A program made the position numbers and the translations under genes. Under the pieces are notes generated by a model. That model searched no databases, was not told the origin of the DNA, and saw only the letters and a list, made by a program, of their open reading frames with translations. From the NCBI GenBank assembly GCA_963842235.1, contig CAWJFT010000001.1, positions 744,001 to 808,000 of the forward strand: 64,000 nucleotides of DNA. The letters run 5' to 3'. Source of the DNA: JACDAN01 sp963842235 (GTDB taxonomy: Bacteria > Actinomycetota > Thermoleophilia > Gaiellales > Gaiellaceae). The stretch's first letter is position 1. Each line of letters starts with the position of its first letter. Below, one piece after another: positions 32,584 through 41,347 of the stretch.

Positions 32584-35532
32584 GTGGAGCGAAAGCTGGC
32601 GACCGTCGTGTTCGTGGACCTGGTGGGGTCCACGGAGCTTGTATCCGGCACCGATCCCGAGGTGGCGCGCCGCCGCGTGCAGCAGTACTTCGACCGCGTG
32701 CAGCACTGCGTCGTCACGCACGGTGGGATCGTTGAGAAGTTCGCCGGCGACGCCGTCATGGCGGCCTTCGGCATTCCGCAGTCGCACGAGGACGACGCCG
32801 AGCGCGCGATCCGTTCCGCGCTCGCGATCATGGAGTCCGTCCAAGAGCTCGGGCTCGAGGCCAGGATCGGCGTCGCGTCGGGCGAGGTCGTAGTCGACTC
32901 CGTCGAGTCGACGTTCGCCACGGGAGAGGCCGTCAACGTGGCCGCGCGACTCCAGCAGGCCGCGCCGCCGAACGAGATCCTGATCGGGCCGGCCACGCAT
33001 CGGCTGACGCTCGGCTGCTTCGAGGTCGAAGACGAGGGCCCGATCGAGGCGAGAGGCTTGGCCGAGCCGGTGTGGACGTGGCGCGTGCTCGGCGCCACGC
33101 GAACCCAAGCGACGACGCGGCGCTTCTCGGCTCCCATCGTCGGCCGGGACGCCGAGCTCGAGCTGCTCGAAAACACGTATTCCCGCGCCGTTCGCGACCG
33201 GCGCGCCCACTTGTTCACGATCTTCGGAGATCCCGGCGTCGGAAAGAGCCGGCTGGCAAGGGAATTCATCGACGGGCTGGAGTCCGCGACCATCCTCATC
33301 GGCCGAGCGCTGCCCTACGGAGAGGGCGTGACCTATTCCGCCCTGGCCGACATGGTCAAGGTCGCAGCAGGCATAGCGGATGACGACCCGCTCGACGACG
33401 CGATCGAGAAGCTCCGCGAGTGCTGTCCCGACGAAGCAGTCGCCGACCTGATGGGGCTCGCCACAGGCGTTCTTCAGGCGGTGCAGGCCGAGCACAACCA
33501 GCAGGAGATCGCCTGGGCTGCGCGGGCCTGGGCCGACAAGCTGGCGGAGCCGCAGCCGCTCGTGCTCGTCTTCGAGGACATCCACTGGGGCGAGGAGCCG
33601 ATGCTCGAGCTGATCGAGCACCTCGGAACGTGGGTGCGCAGCGTCCCCTTGCTGCTGCTCTGTCTCGCGCGGCCGGAGCTGCTCGACATCCGTCCCGGGT
33701 GGGGTGGAGGCAGGGTTCGCGCGACGGCGATCGAGCTTGAGCCGCTAGGGGCAGCCGACAGCGAGGCGCTGATCGCGGCGCTCCTCGACGACGAAGAGCT
33801 GCCGGACTTGGCGCGGGCTGCGCTGTTCGAGAAGACCGAGGGCAACCCGCTCTTCGTCGAAGAGACGGTCCGCATGCTCGCCGAGGCGAACGGCTCGAGA
33901 GTCGACCGCATCCCGGACACGCTGCAGGCGCTGATCGCGGCTCGGATCGACCATCTGCCGCCCGGCGAAAAGTCGGTCCTCCAGCGAGCCGCGGTGATCG
34001 GCCGAAGCTTCTGGGCCGGAGCCGTCGCTTACCTCGGCGGCGACGAGGACGACGAGCTCGAGCCGCTCCTCGACGACCTGCTCCTGCGGGAGTTCGTCCT
34101 GACCGAGCCTCGATCGACGATCAGCGGCGAGGACGCATATCGCTTCAAGCACGTCCTCATTCGGGAGGTCGCCTACTCAGGGCTCTCGAAGACGGCACGG
34201 GCCTCCCACCACCGACGGTTCGCCGAATGGCTGGGCGACCGCGCGCGGGAAGAGCTCCTCGAGGTTCGCGCGTACCACCTCGACCAGGCGGCGGCCCTGC
34301 TTGCCGAGCTCGACGGCGCACCGCCGGAGGAGCTCGCGACGGAGGCTGCGGAGGCGCTCGAGAAGGCCGGAAAGCGAGCGCTCGCCCGTGAGGCGAACGC
34401 AACGGCCCGCCGGCTGCTCCATCGCTCTGTGGAGCTGGAGCCGACGCTCAAGCGCCGTTACGAGGCCGCGCGAGCCGCCTGGCGGATGAGCGACTTCCCG
34501 GTCGTGTCGAACGAGATGGAGGACGTGCTCCTCGGCGCCCGGGAGGCAGGCGACAAGGATCTGGAAGCCCGGGCGCTTACTGCTCTCGCCGAGGTCACGC
34601 TCCTACGCGAGGCCGACGTCGGCCGGGCCGAGCAGCTCGCCGAGAAGGCGCTCGAAGTCTCGGAGACCGACGAAAGCCGGATCGACGCGGTAAGTCTCCT
34701 CGAGACCGCTGCTTGGTGGCGTGGTCGGTTGGGCGAGTCGGAGGGATATGCAGAGGAGGAGCTCGAGATCGCGCGGCGCTTGGGGCGGCAGGATCTCGAG
34801 AGCGACGCGCTGCTCGATCTCGCGGGCATCTACGTCGCCCGGCGGGAGGGCGATCGCGCAGAGCCGCTGATTGCGCGCGCGATGGAACTTGCCGAGGAGA
34901 GCGGCTCGCTGACCGCCAAAGCGCGAGCTTTCACACAAGCAGGTGAGCTTTACGCCTTCCGCGGTCGTCACGAAGAGGCGCTGGCCGAGTACGGACGCGC
35001 CCGCGATCTCTTTGCCGAGGTCGGGGCAGCGACGAAACTGGCGCACTCCATCCTGCGGATCGGGAGGCTCGTGGGGAGGCGCGGTGACACCGCGGAGGCC
35101 GAGAAGCTCCTACGCGAGTCGATCCGGATCCTCCAGCCGACCGAGGACCGCGGCACGCTCTGCGAGGTGCAGCGAAGCCTGGCCGAGATCCTGCTCGAGC
35201 AGGGGAAGACCGATGCGGCCGAGGTCTACGCGCTAAAGGCGGTGGAAACAGTTGGGCCGCAGGACGTCAGCTCGCAGTCGACCACTCGCAAGACGCTCGC
35301 GATGGTGCGGGCCGCGCAGGGCCGCGACGACGAGGCTGAGGCGCTCTTCCGCGAGGCGATCGACATCCTCGAGCGCAGCGAGTACACGCGCTTCCTCTCC
35401 GAGCCGTTGAAGGCGATCATCCAGTTCCTCGAGGAGCGCGGGCGCATGGAGGACGTTCTCGCCTTCGAGGAGCGTCTTGCCGAGCTCCGCGCGGGTGCTG
35501 TCCCCGAAGAGACCGCCGCCCGAATCGCCTGA
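32584..35532 (+). CDS. class III nucleotide cyclase-AAA ATPase-TPR regulator
   Basis: 982 residues from GTG 32584. Residues 1-165: guanylate/adenylate cyclase domain with metal Asp12 (VFVDLVGST) and Asp56 (KFAGDAVMAAFG) and the N118/R122 transition-state pair (NVAARL), so it looks catalytically competent. Residues 180-480: AAA/STAND ATPase, P-loop GDPGVGKS 215-222, Walker B LVLVFEDIHW. Residues 560-960: TPR-like helical repeats (EEALAEYGRARDLFAEVG). Architecture matches the large actinobacterial cyclase-AAA family of unknown ligands. It probably produces a cyclic nucleotide in response to a protein or metabolite bound by the repeats. Confidence 0.85.
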   Translation: MERKLATVVFVDLVGSTELVSGTDPEVARRRVQQYFDRVQHCVVTHGGIVEKFAGDAVMAAFGIPQSHEDDAERAIRSALAIMESVQELGLEARIGVASGEVVVDSVESTFATGEAVNVAARLQQAAPPNEILIGPATHRLTLGCFEVEDEGPIEARGLAEPVWTWRVLGATRTQATTRRFSAPIVGRDAELELLENTYSRAVRDRRAHLFTIFGDPGVGKSRLAREFIDGLESATILIGRALPYGEGVTYSALADMVKVAAGIADDDPLDDAIEKLRECCPDEAVADLMGLATGVLQAVQAEHNQQEIAWAARAWADKLAEPQPLVLVFEDIHWGEEPMLELIEHLGTWVRSVPLLLLCLARPELLDIRPGWGGGRVRATAIELEPLGAADSEALIAALLDDEELPDLARAALFEKTEGNPLFVEETVRMLAEANGSRVDRIPDTLQALIAARIDHLPPGEKSVLQRAAVIGRSFWAGAVAYLGGDEDDELEPLLDDLLLREFVLTEPRSTISGEDAYRFKHVLIREVAYSGLSKTARASHHRRFAEWLGDRAREELLEVRAYHLDQAAALLAELDGAPPEELATEAAEALEKAGKRALAREANATARRLLHRSVELEPTLKRRYEAARAAWRMSDFPVVSNEMEDVLLGAREAGDKDLEARALTALAEVTLLREADVGRAEQLAEKALEVSETDESRIDAVSLLETAAWWRGRLGESEGYAEEELEIARRLGRQDLESDALLDLAGIYVARREGDRAEPLIARAMELAEESGSLTAKARAFTQAGELYAFRGRHEEALAEYGRARDLFAEVGAATKLAHSILRIGRLVGRRGDTAEAEKLLRESIRILQPTEDRGTLCEVQRSLAEILLEQGKTDAAEVYALKAVETVGPQDVSSQSTTRKTLAMVRAAQGRDDEAEALFREAIDILERSEYTRFLSEPLKAIIQFLEERGRMEDVLAFEERLAELRAGAVPEETAARIA

Positions 35533-35548
35533 TTCTCCGGCGAATCGC

Positions 35549-36376
35549 TTAGCGCCGACTGGCTGATCCCAGTAGCTCGGACCGGATCGCCTGATGTGAC
35601 TCTTCGTCCGGCGACTCGCTGATCACCGTCGCCGGGCGGTCAAAGCCTTGAAGCGCTTCGCCGAGCGGCTCGGCTCGGAGCGTTCCCTCGCCGTACGCGA
35701 GATGCTTGGTCTCGTTCCGGTTCGCGAACGCGATGTCGGAGAAGTGGACGTGGAACGGAGCTCCCGGCTCGATCACTTCGTCGGCGCGGGCAAGAACGTC
35801 AGCGAATGCAGCCGTCTCCGTGAACGCGCCGTCGGTCACGGCGTGCATGTGTGCGAAGTCCAGCACCGGGCGAACCCAGCCGAGGCGGCGCGAGATCTCC
35901 AGAACGTCGTCGATCGTGCCCAACTCACGGACGCGGCCCATCACCTCGACGCCGAACGGGACCGCTCGTTCCTTGCCTTCCAACCGTTCGCGCAGCTCGG
36001 CGAGCTGTTCGACGACGGAGTCGATCGCGTCCGCGCGCTCCCGCCCGAGCAGGAAGCCCGGGTGAAAGACGACGACCTCGGCGCCGGCTGCGACGGCGAT
36101 CCCAGCCGAGTGGTCGAGCATGCCGACCGCCATGCGCTGCTTCTTGTCCCGCTCGACGTGGCCCATGAAGCCGGCGATGGGCGCGTGGACGGACAGCACG
36201 ATGTCGTTTTCCCGCGCGAGAGTGCCGAAGCGCTCCGCCCAGTCGTAGTCCATCCAGAACTTGCCCTCGAAGTCGATCTCGCAGGCCGTGTAACCGCGGT
36301 CGAGCAGGATCTCGATCGCCGCTTCCGGCGACTCGCGCGAGGGAACGCGCGCCGGTCCAAATCTGAGCTCGCCCAC
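35549..36376 (-). CDS. TIM-barrel AP-endonuclease-2-like/sugar isomerase-family protein
   Basis: 275 residues from GTG 36376. The barrel carries the metal-binding acidic and His residues of the xylose isomerase-like/endonuclease IV superfamily: EIDFEGKFWMDYD, LSVHAPI, VVVFHPGF, FGVEVMGR, VLDFAHMHA and PFHVHFSDIAF. Deoxyribonuclease IV (Nfo)-type repair of abasic sites or a sugar epimerase are both possible; HPGFLLGRE and GVEVMG favour the former. A TACGGT box sits 7 nt before the GTG. The longer ORF start (36445) overlaps the divergent gene. Confidence 0.72.
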   Translation of the reverse strand: MGELRFGPARVPSRESPEAAIEILLDRGYTACEIDFEGKFWMDYDWAERFGTLARENDIVLSVHAPIAGFMGHVERDKKQRMAVGMLDHSAGIAVAAGAEVVVFHPGFLLGRERADAIDSVVEQLAELRERLEGKERAVPFGVEVMGRVRELGTIDDVLEISRRLGWVRPVLDFAHMHAVTDGAFTETAAFADVLARADEVIEPGAPFHVHFSDIAFANRNETKHLAYGEGTLRAEPLGEALQGFDRPATVISESPDEESHQAIRSELLGSASRR

Positions 36377-36429
36377 GCCGCGGACCGTAGCCCACGAATG
36401 CCGTCCGACGCCCTTCCTACCCTGATCGC

Positions 36430-36675
36430 ATGGCCAAGCGCCCATCTCGTATCGACCTGCTCGAGCTGGACATCGACCTTCGCCTCATGGACCTCTGGCG
36501 CGAGGCGGCCGATGTCGGCGAATGGAACCTCGAGATCGTGGCCGCGTTCATGCGCGCTGCCTACGGCAAGGGGTATTGCGACGCCCTGACCGAGGACGAG
36601 CCGGGCTCGCTCTGCCACGAGCACGGCTACCGCATCCCGGGCCGCCGCCCGGCGCCGACAAGAGAAGCCTCCTAA
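36430..36675 (+). CDS. small conserved hypothetical protein
   Basis: 81 residues, soluble, with alternating acidic/hydrophobic helix (DLLELDIDLRLMDLWREAADVGEWNLEIVAAFMRAAYGKGY) and a Cys-His pair (SLCHEHGYRIPG). No family recognised. Strong coding signal plus TACCCT 6 nt before the ATG and divergent placement argue for a genuine, leaderless gene directly ahead of ccmE. Confidence 0.6.
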   Translation: MAKRPSRIDLLELDIDLRLMDLWREAADVGEWNLEIVAAFMRAAYGKGYCDALTEDEPGSLCHEHGYRIPGRRPAPTREAS

Positions 36676-36697
36676 CTAGCGCGTCTACACTTTCGGC

Positions 36698-37093
36698 GTG
36701 GCGCGCCGCCGTGCCAGCCCAGCCCGCCTCGTCATTGCGCTTGGTGTGGCCTCGTTGCTCGGGATCTTCCTGATCTACACGGCGATCGCCGGTGGAACGC
36801 CGCAGCTGCGCCCGAGCCAGCTCCGGGCGGACCAGGGTGAGGTCGTGCTCGTCGGCAAGGTGATCGGCTCGGTCACGGGCGACGCCAGAGGCGCGGGCCT
36901 TCGCTTCCGGATGCGCGACGTTCAAGGTCTGAGCACGATTCCAGTCGTGTACTGGGGCTCCGTGCCGGACATGTTCCGGACCGGCCGCGACGTGTCGCTG
37001 AGAGGCAAGCTCCGTGGCGACACGTTCGTCGCTATCCCCGGCACGCTCGTGACGAAGTGCCCGTCGAAGTACACGGATAAAAAGTCCACGTAA
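36698..37093 (+). CDS. ccmE: cytochrome c maturation heme chaperone CcmE, Cys-type
   Basis: 131 residues. An N-terminal transmembrane anchor (11-31) and a periplasmic-side OB-fold (VVLVGKVIGSV...FRMRDVQGLSTIPVVYWGSVPDMFRTGRDVSLRGKL) identify CcmE, which carries heme from CcmC to the CcmF lyase. The heme-binding HxxxY of classical CcmE is replaced by C121-x-x-x-Y125 (CPSKY), as described for archaeal and Desulfovibrio-type CcmE. TACACT 6 nt before GTG 36698 suggests leaderless transcription. Its stop overlaps ccmF by one base. Confidence 0.88.
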   Translation: MARRRASPARLVIALGVASLLGIFLIYTAIAGGTPQLRPSQLRADQGEVVLVGKVIGSVTGDARGAGLRFRMRDVQGLSTIPVVYWGSVPDMFRTGRDVSLRGKLRGDTFVAIPGTLVTKCPSKYTDKKST

Positions 37094-39084
37094 TGCCCGA
37101 ACTGGGCCGGGTTGCGCTCATCGTCTGCCTGGGCCTGGCGGCCTACGCCGTCGTCGGCGGTGCTCTGGGCGCTCACACGAGACGGCGGCGCTTGTCGGAG
37201 TCGGCCGAGAACGCGGTCATCGGCTCGTTTCTCGCCGCGCTCGTCGCCTCCGGCGTCCTCGTCGCCGCGCTCCTCCAGAAAGACTTCAGCTTCGTCTACG
37301 TCTACGAGCACACGAGCCTCGAGCTGCCGCGTTCCTACACGCTGTCTGCCTTCTGGGGCGGACAGGAGGGATCGCTGCTCCTCTGGCTGCTCATCCTCAC
37401 CGGGTTTTCCGCGCTCGCCGTGGTGCTCGGGCGGCGTTCGGCGCGAAGCCTGCTGCCCTGGACGGTCCCGGTGCTCGGCGTGGTGGCCGGGTTCTTCTCC
37501 TTCCTGCTCGTCGCCGTCTCGAGCCCCTTCGACACCCAGGCTGCGCCGGCCGACGGGCTGGGCCTCAATCCGAGCCTCCAGAACCCGTACATGCTTGCGC
37601 ACCCGCCCATGCTCTATCTCGGCTTCGTCGGGCTGACGATCCCGTTCGCGTTCGCGATGGGGGCGCTACTGGCGCGCCGTGGAGACGAGCTGTGGATCGT
37701 CGTCACGCGCCGTTGGACGCTCGTCGCCTGGACGTTTCTCGGCTTCGGCCAGCTCCTCGGCGCCCACTGGGCCTACGTCGAGGTCGGTTGGGGCGGGTAC
37801 TTCGCCTGGGATCCGGTCGAGAACGCCGCCCTGATGCCCTGGCTGGCCGCGACCGCCTTCCTCCACTCGGTGATGATCCAGGAGAAGCGCGGGATGCTGA
37901 AGATCTGGAACGTCCTGCTGGTCGTCGGCGCCTTCGCGCTCGCCTTGTTCGGGACGTTCCTCACGCGCTCCGGGATCCTGAGCTCGATCCACTCGTTCAC
38001 CGAGAGCTCGATCGGCCCGTGGTTCCTGGGGTTCATCGGATTCACCGTCGTCGCCTCGACCCTGCTGATCGTCTCGCGGCTTCCAATGCTGCGCTCGAAG
38101 ACGCGGCTGGAGTCGCCGATCTCGCGCGAGGCGACGTTCCTCTACAACAACCTGCTGCTCGTCGCGTTCTGCCTGACGATCCTCTGGGGCGTCGCGTATC
38201 CGATCCTCACCGAAGCCGTCCGGGGCGAGCCGATCACGGTCGGGCCTCCCTACTACAACTTCTTCCTCAAGACCTTCGGCCTGCCGCTCCTCCTCCTCAT
38301 GGGCATCGGACCGCTGATCGCGTGGCGGCGTGCGTCTCTGCGCGGACTGGGGAGGATCTTCGCGTGGCCGATCGGGGTCGCGGTCGCCACCGGGCTCCTG
38401 CTCCTCGCCCTCGGCGCCGGCTCGTCGCTCCCGGGCCTCGTCGGCTACACGTTTTGCGCCTTCGTGCTCGCTTCGATCGTGCTCGAGTTCGCGCGTGGAA
38501 CGAGGGCGCGGCGTGCGCTCTCCGGCGGGTCGTGGGCGAGCGCACTCGCCGAGCTCGTCGGGCGGAACCGCAGGCGCTACGGCGGCTACGTGGTCCATGC
38601 GTCGATCGTGCTTCTGGCGATCGGCGTGATCGGCTCGTCGGCGTACGACACGACGCGGGAACAGCGACTCGCGCGTGGCGAGACGATGGCCGTCGGCGGG
38701 TACACGCTGACCTACCGCGGCGCAGTGCAGCGGCGCGGCGCGAACGCGATGGAGGTCCGGGCTCTCGTTGACGTCAAGCGTGGCGGCGAGCGGCTCGGAA
38801 CGTTGCAGCCCGGCAAGAACAGCTACTTCGCCGAGCAGCAGGTCTCGAACGAGGCGGCGATCCGCTCCGACCGGCTGAACGGCGAGGATCTCTTCCTGAT
38901 CGCCGAGCAGATCCGCTCTGACCGGGTCTTCCTGAAGGTGCTCGTCAAGCCGCTCGTCAACCTGATCTGGATCGCGGGGCTCGTCTTCCTGGGCGGTGCG
39001 CTGATTGCGCTCTGGCCGGACGCCCGCGAGCAGCGCCGGCTGGCGCTTCGGTACGGCCGGCAAGAAGTGCTCGCGAGGGCATGA
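37093..39084 (+). CDS. ccmF: heme lyase CcmF
   Basis: 663 residues, about 15 membrane helices. Catalyses heme attachment to apocytochrome c outside the membrane. The WGGQEGSLLLW segment (88-98) and the WWD-like heme-handling motif WGGYFAWDP (233-241) followed by ENAALMPWL are diagnostic, as are the flanking histidines (LAHPPMLYLGF, SSIHSFTESSIGPWFLG). Second gene of a ccmE-ccmF-ccmI unit. ccmABCD, ccmG and ccmH are not in this window. Confidence 0.95.
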   Translation: MPELGRVALIVCLGLAAYAVVGGALGAHTRRRRLSESAENAVIGSFLAALVASGVLVAALLQKDFSFVYVYEHTSLELPRSYTLSAFWGGQEGSLLLWLLILTGFSALAVVLGRRSARSLLPWTVPVLGVVAGFFSFLLVAVSSPFDTQAAPADGLGLNPSLQNPYMLAHPPMLYLGFVGLTIPFAFAMGALLARRGDELWIVVTRRWTLVAWTFLGFGQLLGAHWAYVEVGWGGYFAWDPVENAALMPWLAATAFLHSVMIQEKRGMLKIWNVLLVVGAFALALFGTFLTRSGILSSIHSFTESSIGPWFLGFIGFTVVASTLLIVSRLPMLRSKTRLESPISREATFLYNNLLLVAFCLTILWGVAYPILTEAVRGEPITVGPPYYNFFLKTFGLPLLLLMGIGPLIAWRRASLRGLGRIFAWPIGVAVATGLLLLALGAGSSLPGLVGYTFCAFVLASIVLEFARGTRARRALSGGSWASALAELVGRNRRRYGGYVVHASIVLLAIGVIGSSAYDTTREQRLARGETMAVGGYTLTYRGAVQRRGANAMEVRALVDVKRGGERLGTLQPGKNSYFAEQQVSNEAAIRSDRLNGEDLFLIAEQIRSDRVFLKVLVKPLVNLIWIAGLVFLGGALIALWPDAREQRRLALRYGRQEVLARA

Positions 39085-39431
39085 GCATCGAGCTGGCGCT
39101 CGGCGCGCTCCTGGCCGCCGCAGTCGTGCTCTTCGTGGCCGTGCCGTTTCTGCGGGCCGGAGAGGGCCCACGCGCCGTGGAGCTCGATCAGGACGTTCTC
39201 GTCGCGGCCGAGGAGCGAGACCGCGCCCTCGCCGAGCTCAAGGAGCTCGAGTTCGACCACAGGACCGGCAAGATCACCGACGAGGACTACCGGGCGCTCG
39301 TCCAGCCGCTCCGGCGCGTGGCGGCGAGGCGGCTGGCCAACGGAACGGCGTTGTCCAAGGAGACTGCAGAACTCCCCTCCGAGCAGCACTTTTCGGCGAG
39401 TTCACCGCCGTCTAGCCGATCAAAGCGTTAG
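39081..39431 (+). CDS. ccmI: CcmI-like cytochrome c biogenesis subunit
   Basis: 116 residues. One N-terminal membrane helix (5-25) followed by the short motif ERDRALAELKELEFDHRTGKI/TDEDYRAL that marks CcmI (CycH) N-terminal domains, which present apocytochrome to the lyase. The usual TPR domain of CcmI is absent; only the hook and a Ser-rich tail remain. ATGA overlap with ccmF. Together the three genes look like a compact System I lyase module. Confidence 0.75.
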   Translation: MSIELALGALLAAAVVLFVAVPFLRAGEGPRAVELDQDVLVAAEERDRALAELKELEFDHRTGKITDEDYRALVQPLRRVAARRLANGTALSKETAELPSEQHFSASSPPSSRSKR

Positions 39432-39486
39432 CATTCCGCCGCGAGTCCGCGAGGGAGGTCTCTGCGGCTCACGAAAACCGTCCCGC

Positions 39487-40677
39487 ATGACTCGTCTATT
39501 CGTCTGCTTCCTCGCTCTCGTCCTGCTCGTTGCGGCGCCTGCCTCGGGCGGCCTCTACGACCGCAAGCAGGACGTGGACAACCGCATCGCCGGCCTCCAG
39601 TCGAAGCTCGCACAGTCGCAAGAGCGCGAGGCCTCGCTGACCGCCGAGATCGCGTCCGTCTCCCAGCGGATCAGGTCGCTGGAGGCGGAGGTCGGCGACG
39701 TCTCCAGCCGGCTGGCGGTGCTCGAGGACGATCTCGCGCTCCACCAGCGCAAGCTCGACGCGCTGACCGCGCTGTACGAGCTGCAGAGCGATCGACTCGC
39801 GTTCCTGCGCAGCCAGTACGAGCTGTCGGTCGCGCGGTTGAGCGCTCGCATGGTCGCGATCTACGAGGGCGATGATCCTTCGACGCTCGACGTGCTCGTC
39901 GAGGCCAAGAACTTCCGCGACATCCTCGAGCAGCTGGAGTTCCTGGACTCGATCGCCGATCAAGACCGCACGATCGTCAAGCACGTCGCAGGTGCGCGCG
40001 ATCACATGCGCGAGCTCCGAGCGCGGACAGGGAAGACGAAGGCCCGCGTCGCGGCGGTTACACGTGTGATCAAGATCCGCACCGAGCAGGCGCGGGCGCT
40101 GCGCACGCAGCTCATCGCGCAGAAGCAAGGACTCTCGTCGGCGCGCAGGTCGCGGCGGGCGAGCCTGGTCGACGTTCGCGAGAGCGCAAGCCAGTACGCG
40201 AGCGAGGCGGCCGCCCTCCAGGCGGAGAGCGCGAATCTCGCCGCTCAGATCCGCTCGGCCCAGGCGGCGACCGTGACGTATTCGTCCAGCGGCTCCAGCG
40301 ACGCGACGCCGTCGGCGAGCGGGTTCATCTGGCCTGTCGGCGGCCCCGTCGTCAGCCCGTTCGGCATGCGCTGGGGGCGGATGCACGAGGGGATCGACAT
40401 CGGCGCTGGATACGGAACGCCGATCGCCGCCGCCGCTTCGGGAACCGTGATCTTCGCCGGCTGGATGGGCGGCTACGGGAACCTGATCATCATCGACCAC
40501 GGCGGCGGTATCGCGACCGCGTACGGCCACCAGTCCAGCTTTGCCGTCGGCGGCGGCCCGGTCTCGCAGGGACAGACGATCGGCTACGTCGGCTGCACCG
40601 GCCACTGCTTCGGGCCGCACCTGCACTTCGAGGTCAGGGTCAACGGCTCGCCCGTCGATCCCTTGGGCTACCTCTAG
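39487..40677 (+). CDS. murein hydrolase activator/M23 peptidase with coiled coil
   Basis: 396 residues: signal peptide (1-21), long coiled coil (25-260), then an M23 (LytM) domain. Zinc ligands H300 and D304 (MHEGIDIG) and H378/H380 (GPHLHFE) are all present, so unlike EnvC it may be an active endopeptidase on peptidoglycan cross-links. The coiled coil resembles EnvC/FtsEX-interacting proteins, suggesting cell-division use. SD GAGGGAGG precedes the ATG at distance. Confidence 0.88.
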   Translation: MTRLFVCFLALVLLVAAPASGGLYDRKQDVDNRIAGLQSKLAQSQEREASLTAEIASVSQRIRSLEAEVGDVSSRLAVLEDDLALHQRKLDALTALYELQSDRLAFLRSQYELSVARLSARMVAIYEGDDPSTLDVLVEAKNFRDILEQLEFLDSIADQDRTIVKHVAGARDHMRELRARTGKTKARVAAVTRVIKIRTEQARALRTQLIAQKQGLSSARRSRRASLVDVRESASQYASEAAALQAESANLAAQIRSAQAATVTYSSSGSSDATPSASGFIWPVGGPVVSPFGMRWGRMHEGIDIGAGYGTPIAAAASGTVIFAGWMGGYGNLIIIDHGGGIATAYGHQSSFAVGGGPVSQGQTIGYVGCTGHCFGPHLHFEVRVNGSPVDPLGYL

Positions 40678-40711
40678 TCGACCCTCGTTTCAAGCAATCC
40701 CTTTATAGTTT

Positions 40712-41347
40712 TCAGCGCCGCAAGCTCGAGCGCGCTTCGCTTGCGGCATGTCGTCTCCCGACGGCGCCGGCCGTCCCTCGAGGGACGGCCGGTCGTTTAG
40801 GGCGATGCCCTAGGGAGCGTTGAGGATCCTCAGGTCCGGGCAAGTTGCGGTAGCGCTCGTCCATGTCGAAGCCGTAGCCGACGAAGAACTCGTCCGGGAC
40901 CGTGAAGCCGACGTAGCGCACCGGCAGGTCGTCGACAAGGCGGCGGTACGGGCGGTCGAGGAGGGTCACCGCTGCGAGCGACGCGGGCTCCCGTAGAAGC
41001 AGCGTCTTCGCGAGGTAGTTGAGGGTCAGGCCGGTGTCGATGATGTCCTCGACGAGGAGGACATGGCGCCCGTTGATGCTCATGCTCAGATCCTTGAGCA
41101 GCCGCACTTGCCGTCCGCTGCCGCCGTTCCCCTCGTAGCCCGCAAGCGCGATGAAGTCGAGGTTGTGGACGATGGGCAGGGCCCGCGAGAGATCGGCGAC
41201 GAAGACGAGCGCCGTCTTCAGCGACGCGATGAGAACCGGCTCCAGGCCCTCGTAGTCGGCGGCGATCTCCGCGCCCAGCTCCTCGACACGGGCCTGAATC
41301 TCCTCGGCGGAGAGATAGATCTCGCCGATCCGCGGATCGGCTAGGAC
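40712..41347 (-). CDS. hpt: hypoxanthine phosphoribosyltransferase, with irregular start and frameshifted end
   Basis: The PRPP motif VLLVEDIIDTGLTLNYL and the DEFFVGYGFDMDERYRNLP end identify hypoxanthine-guanine phosphoribosyltransferase. Homologous sequence (LADPRIGEIYLSAEEI...IALAGYEG) begins around 41347, far upstream of the first possible start GTG 41107, yet no ATG/GTG/TTG occurs in frame; the codon at 41347 is GTC. At the 3' end, one extra base near 40836-40841 (CCC against expected CC) would restore DLRILNAP and the stop at 40810-40812; as read, 44 unrelated residues run through terminator hairpins. Either a pseudogene or sequence errors. Confidence 0.72.
   Translation of the reverse strand, partial: VLADPRIGEIYLSAEEIQARVEELGAEIAADYEGLEPVLIASLKTALVFVADLSRALPIVHNLDFIALAGYEGNGGSGRQVRLLKDLSMSINGRHVLLVEDIIDTGLTLNYLAKTLLLREPASLAAVTLLDRPYRRLVDDLPVRYVGFTVPDEFFVGYGFDMDERYRNLPGPEDPQRSLGHRPKRPAVPRGTAGAVGRRHAASEARSSLRR
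40717..40747. terminator. hairpin downstream of the M23 gene
   Basis: GCCGCAAGC (40717-40725) and GCTTGCGGC (40739-40747), 13-nt loop. First of two tandem hairpins between convergent genes; the preceding CCTTTATAGTTTT is AT-rich. Confidence 0.5.
40767..40792. terminator. 26-nt perfect palindrome, bidirectional terminator
   Basis: Arms CCGGCCGTCCCTC and GAGGGACGGCCGG with no unpaired loop base in the DNA, followed on the + strand by TCGTTTAG. Convergent gene context supports a bidirectional terminator for the M23 gene and hpt. Confidence 0.65.

Noticed and set aside
40767..40792. Perfect palindrome considered as a phage attachment or recombination site
   Set aside because: Lies between convergent genes beside another hairpin; a bidirectional terminator explains it better.
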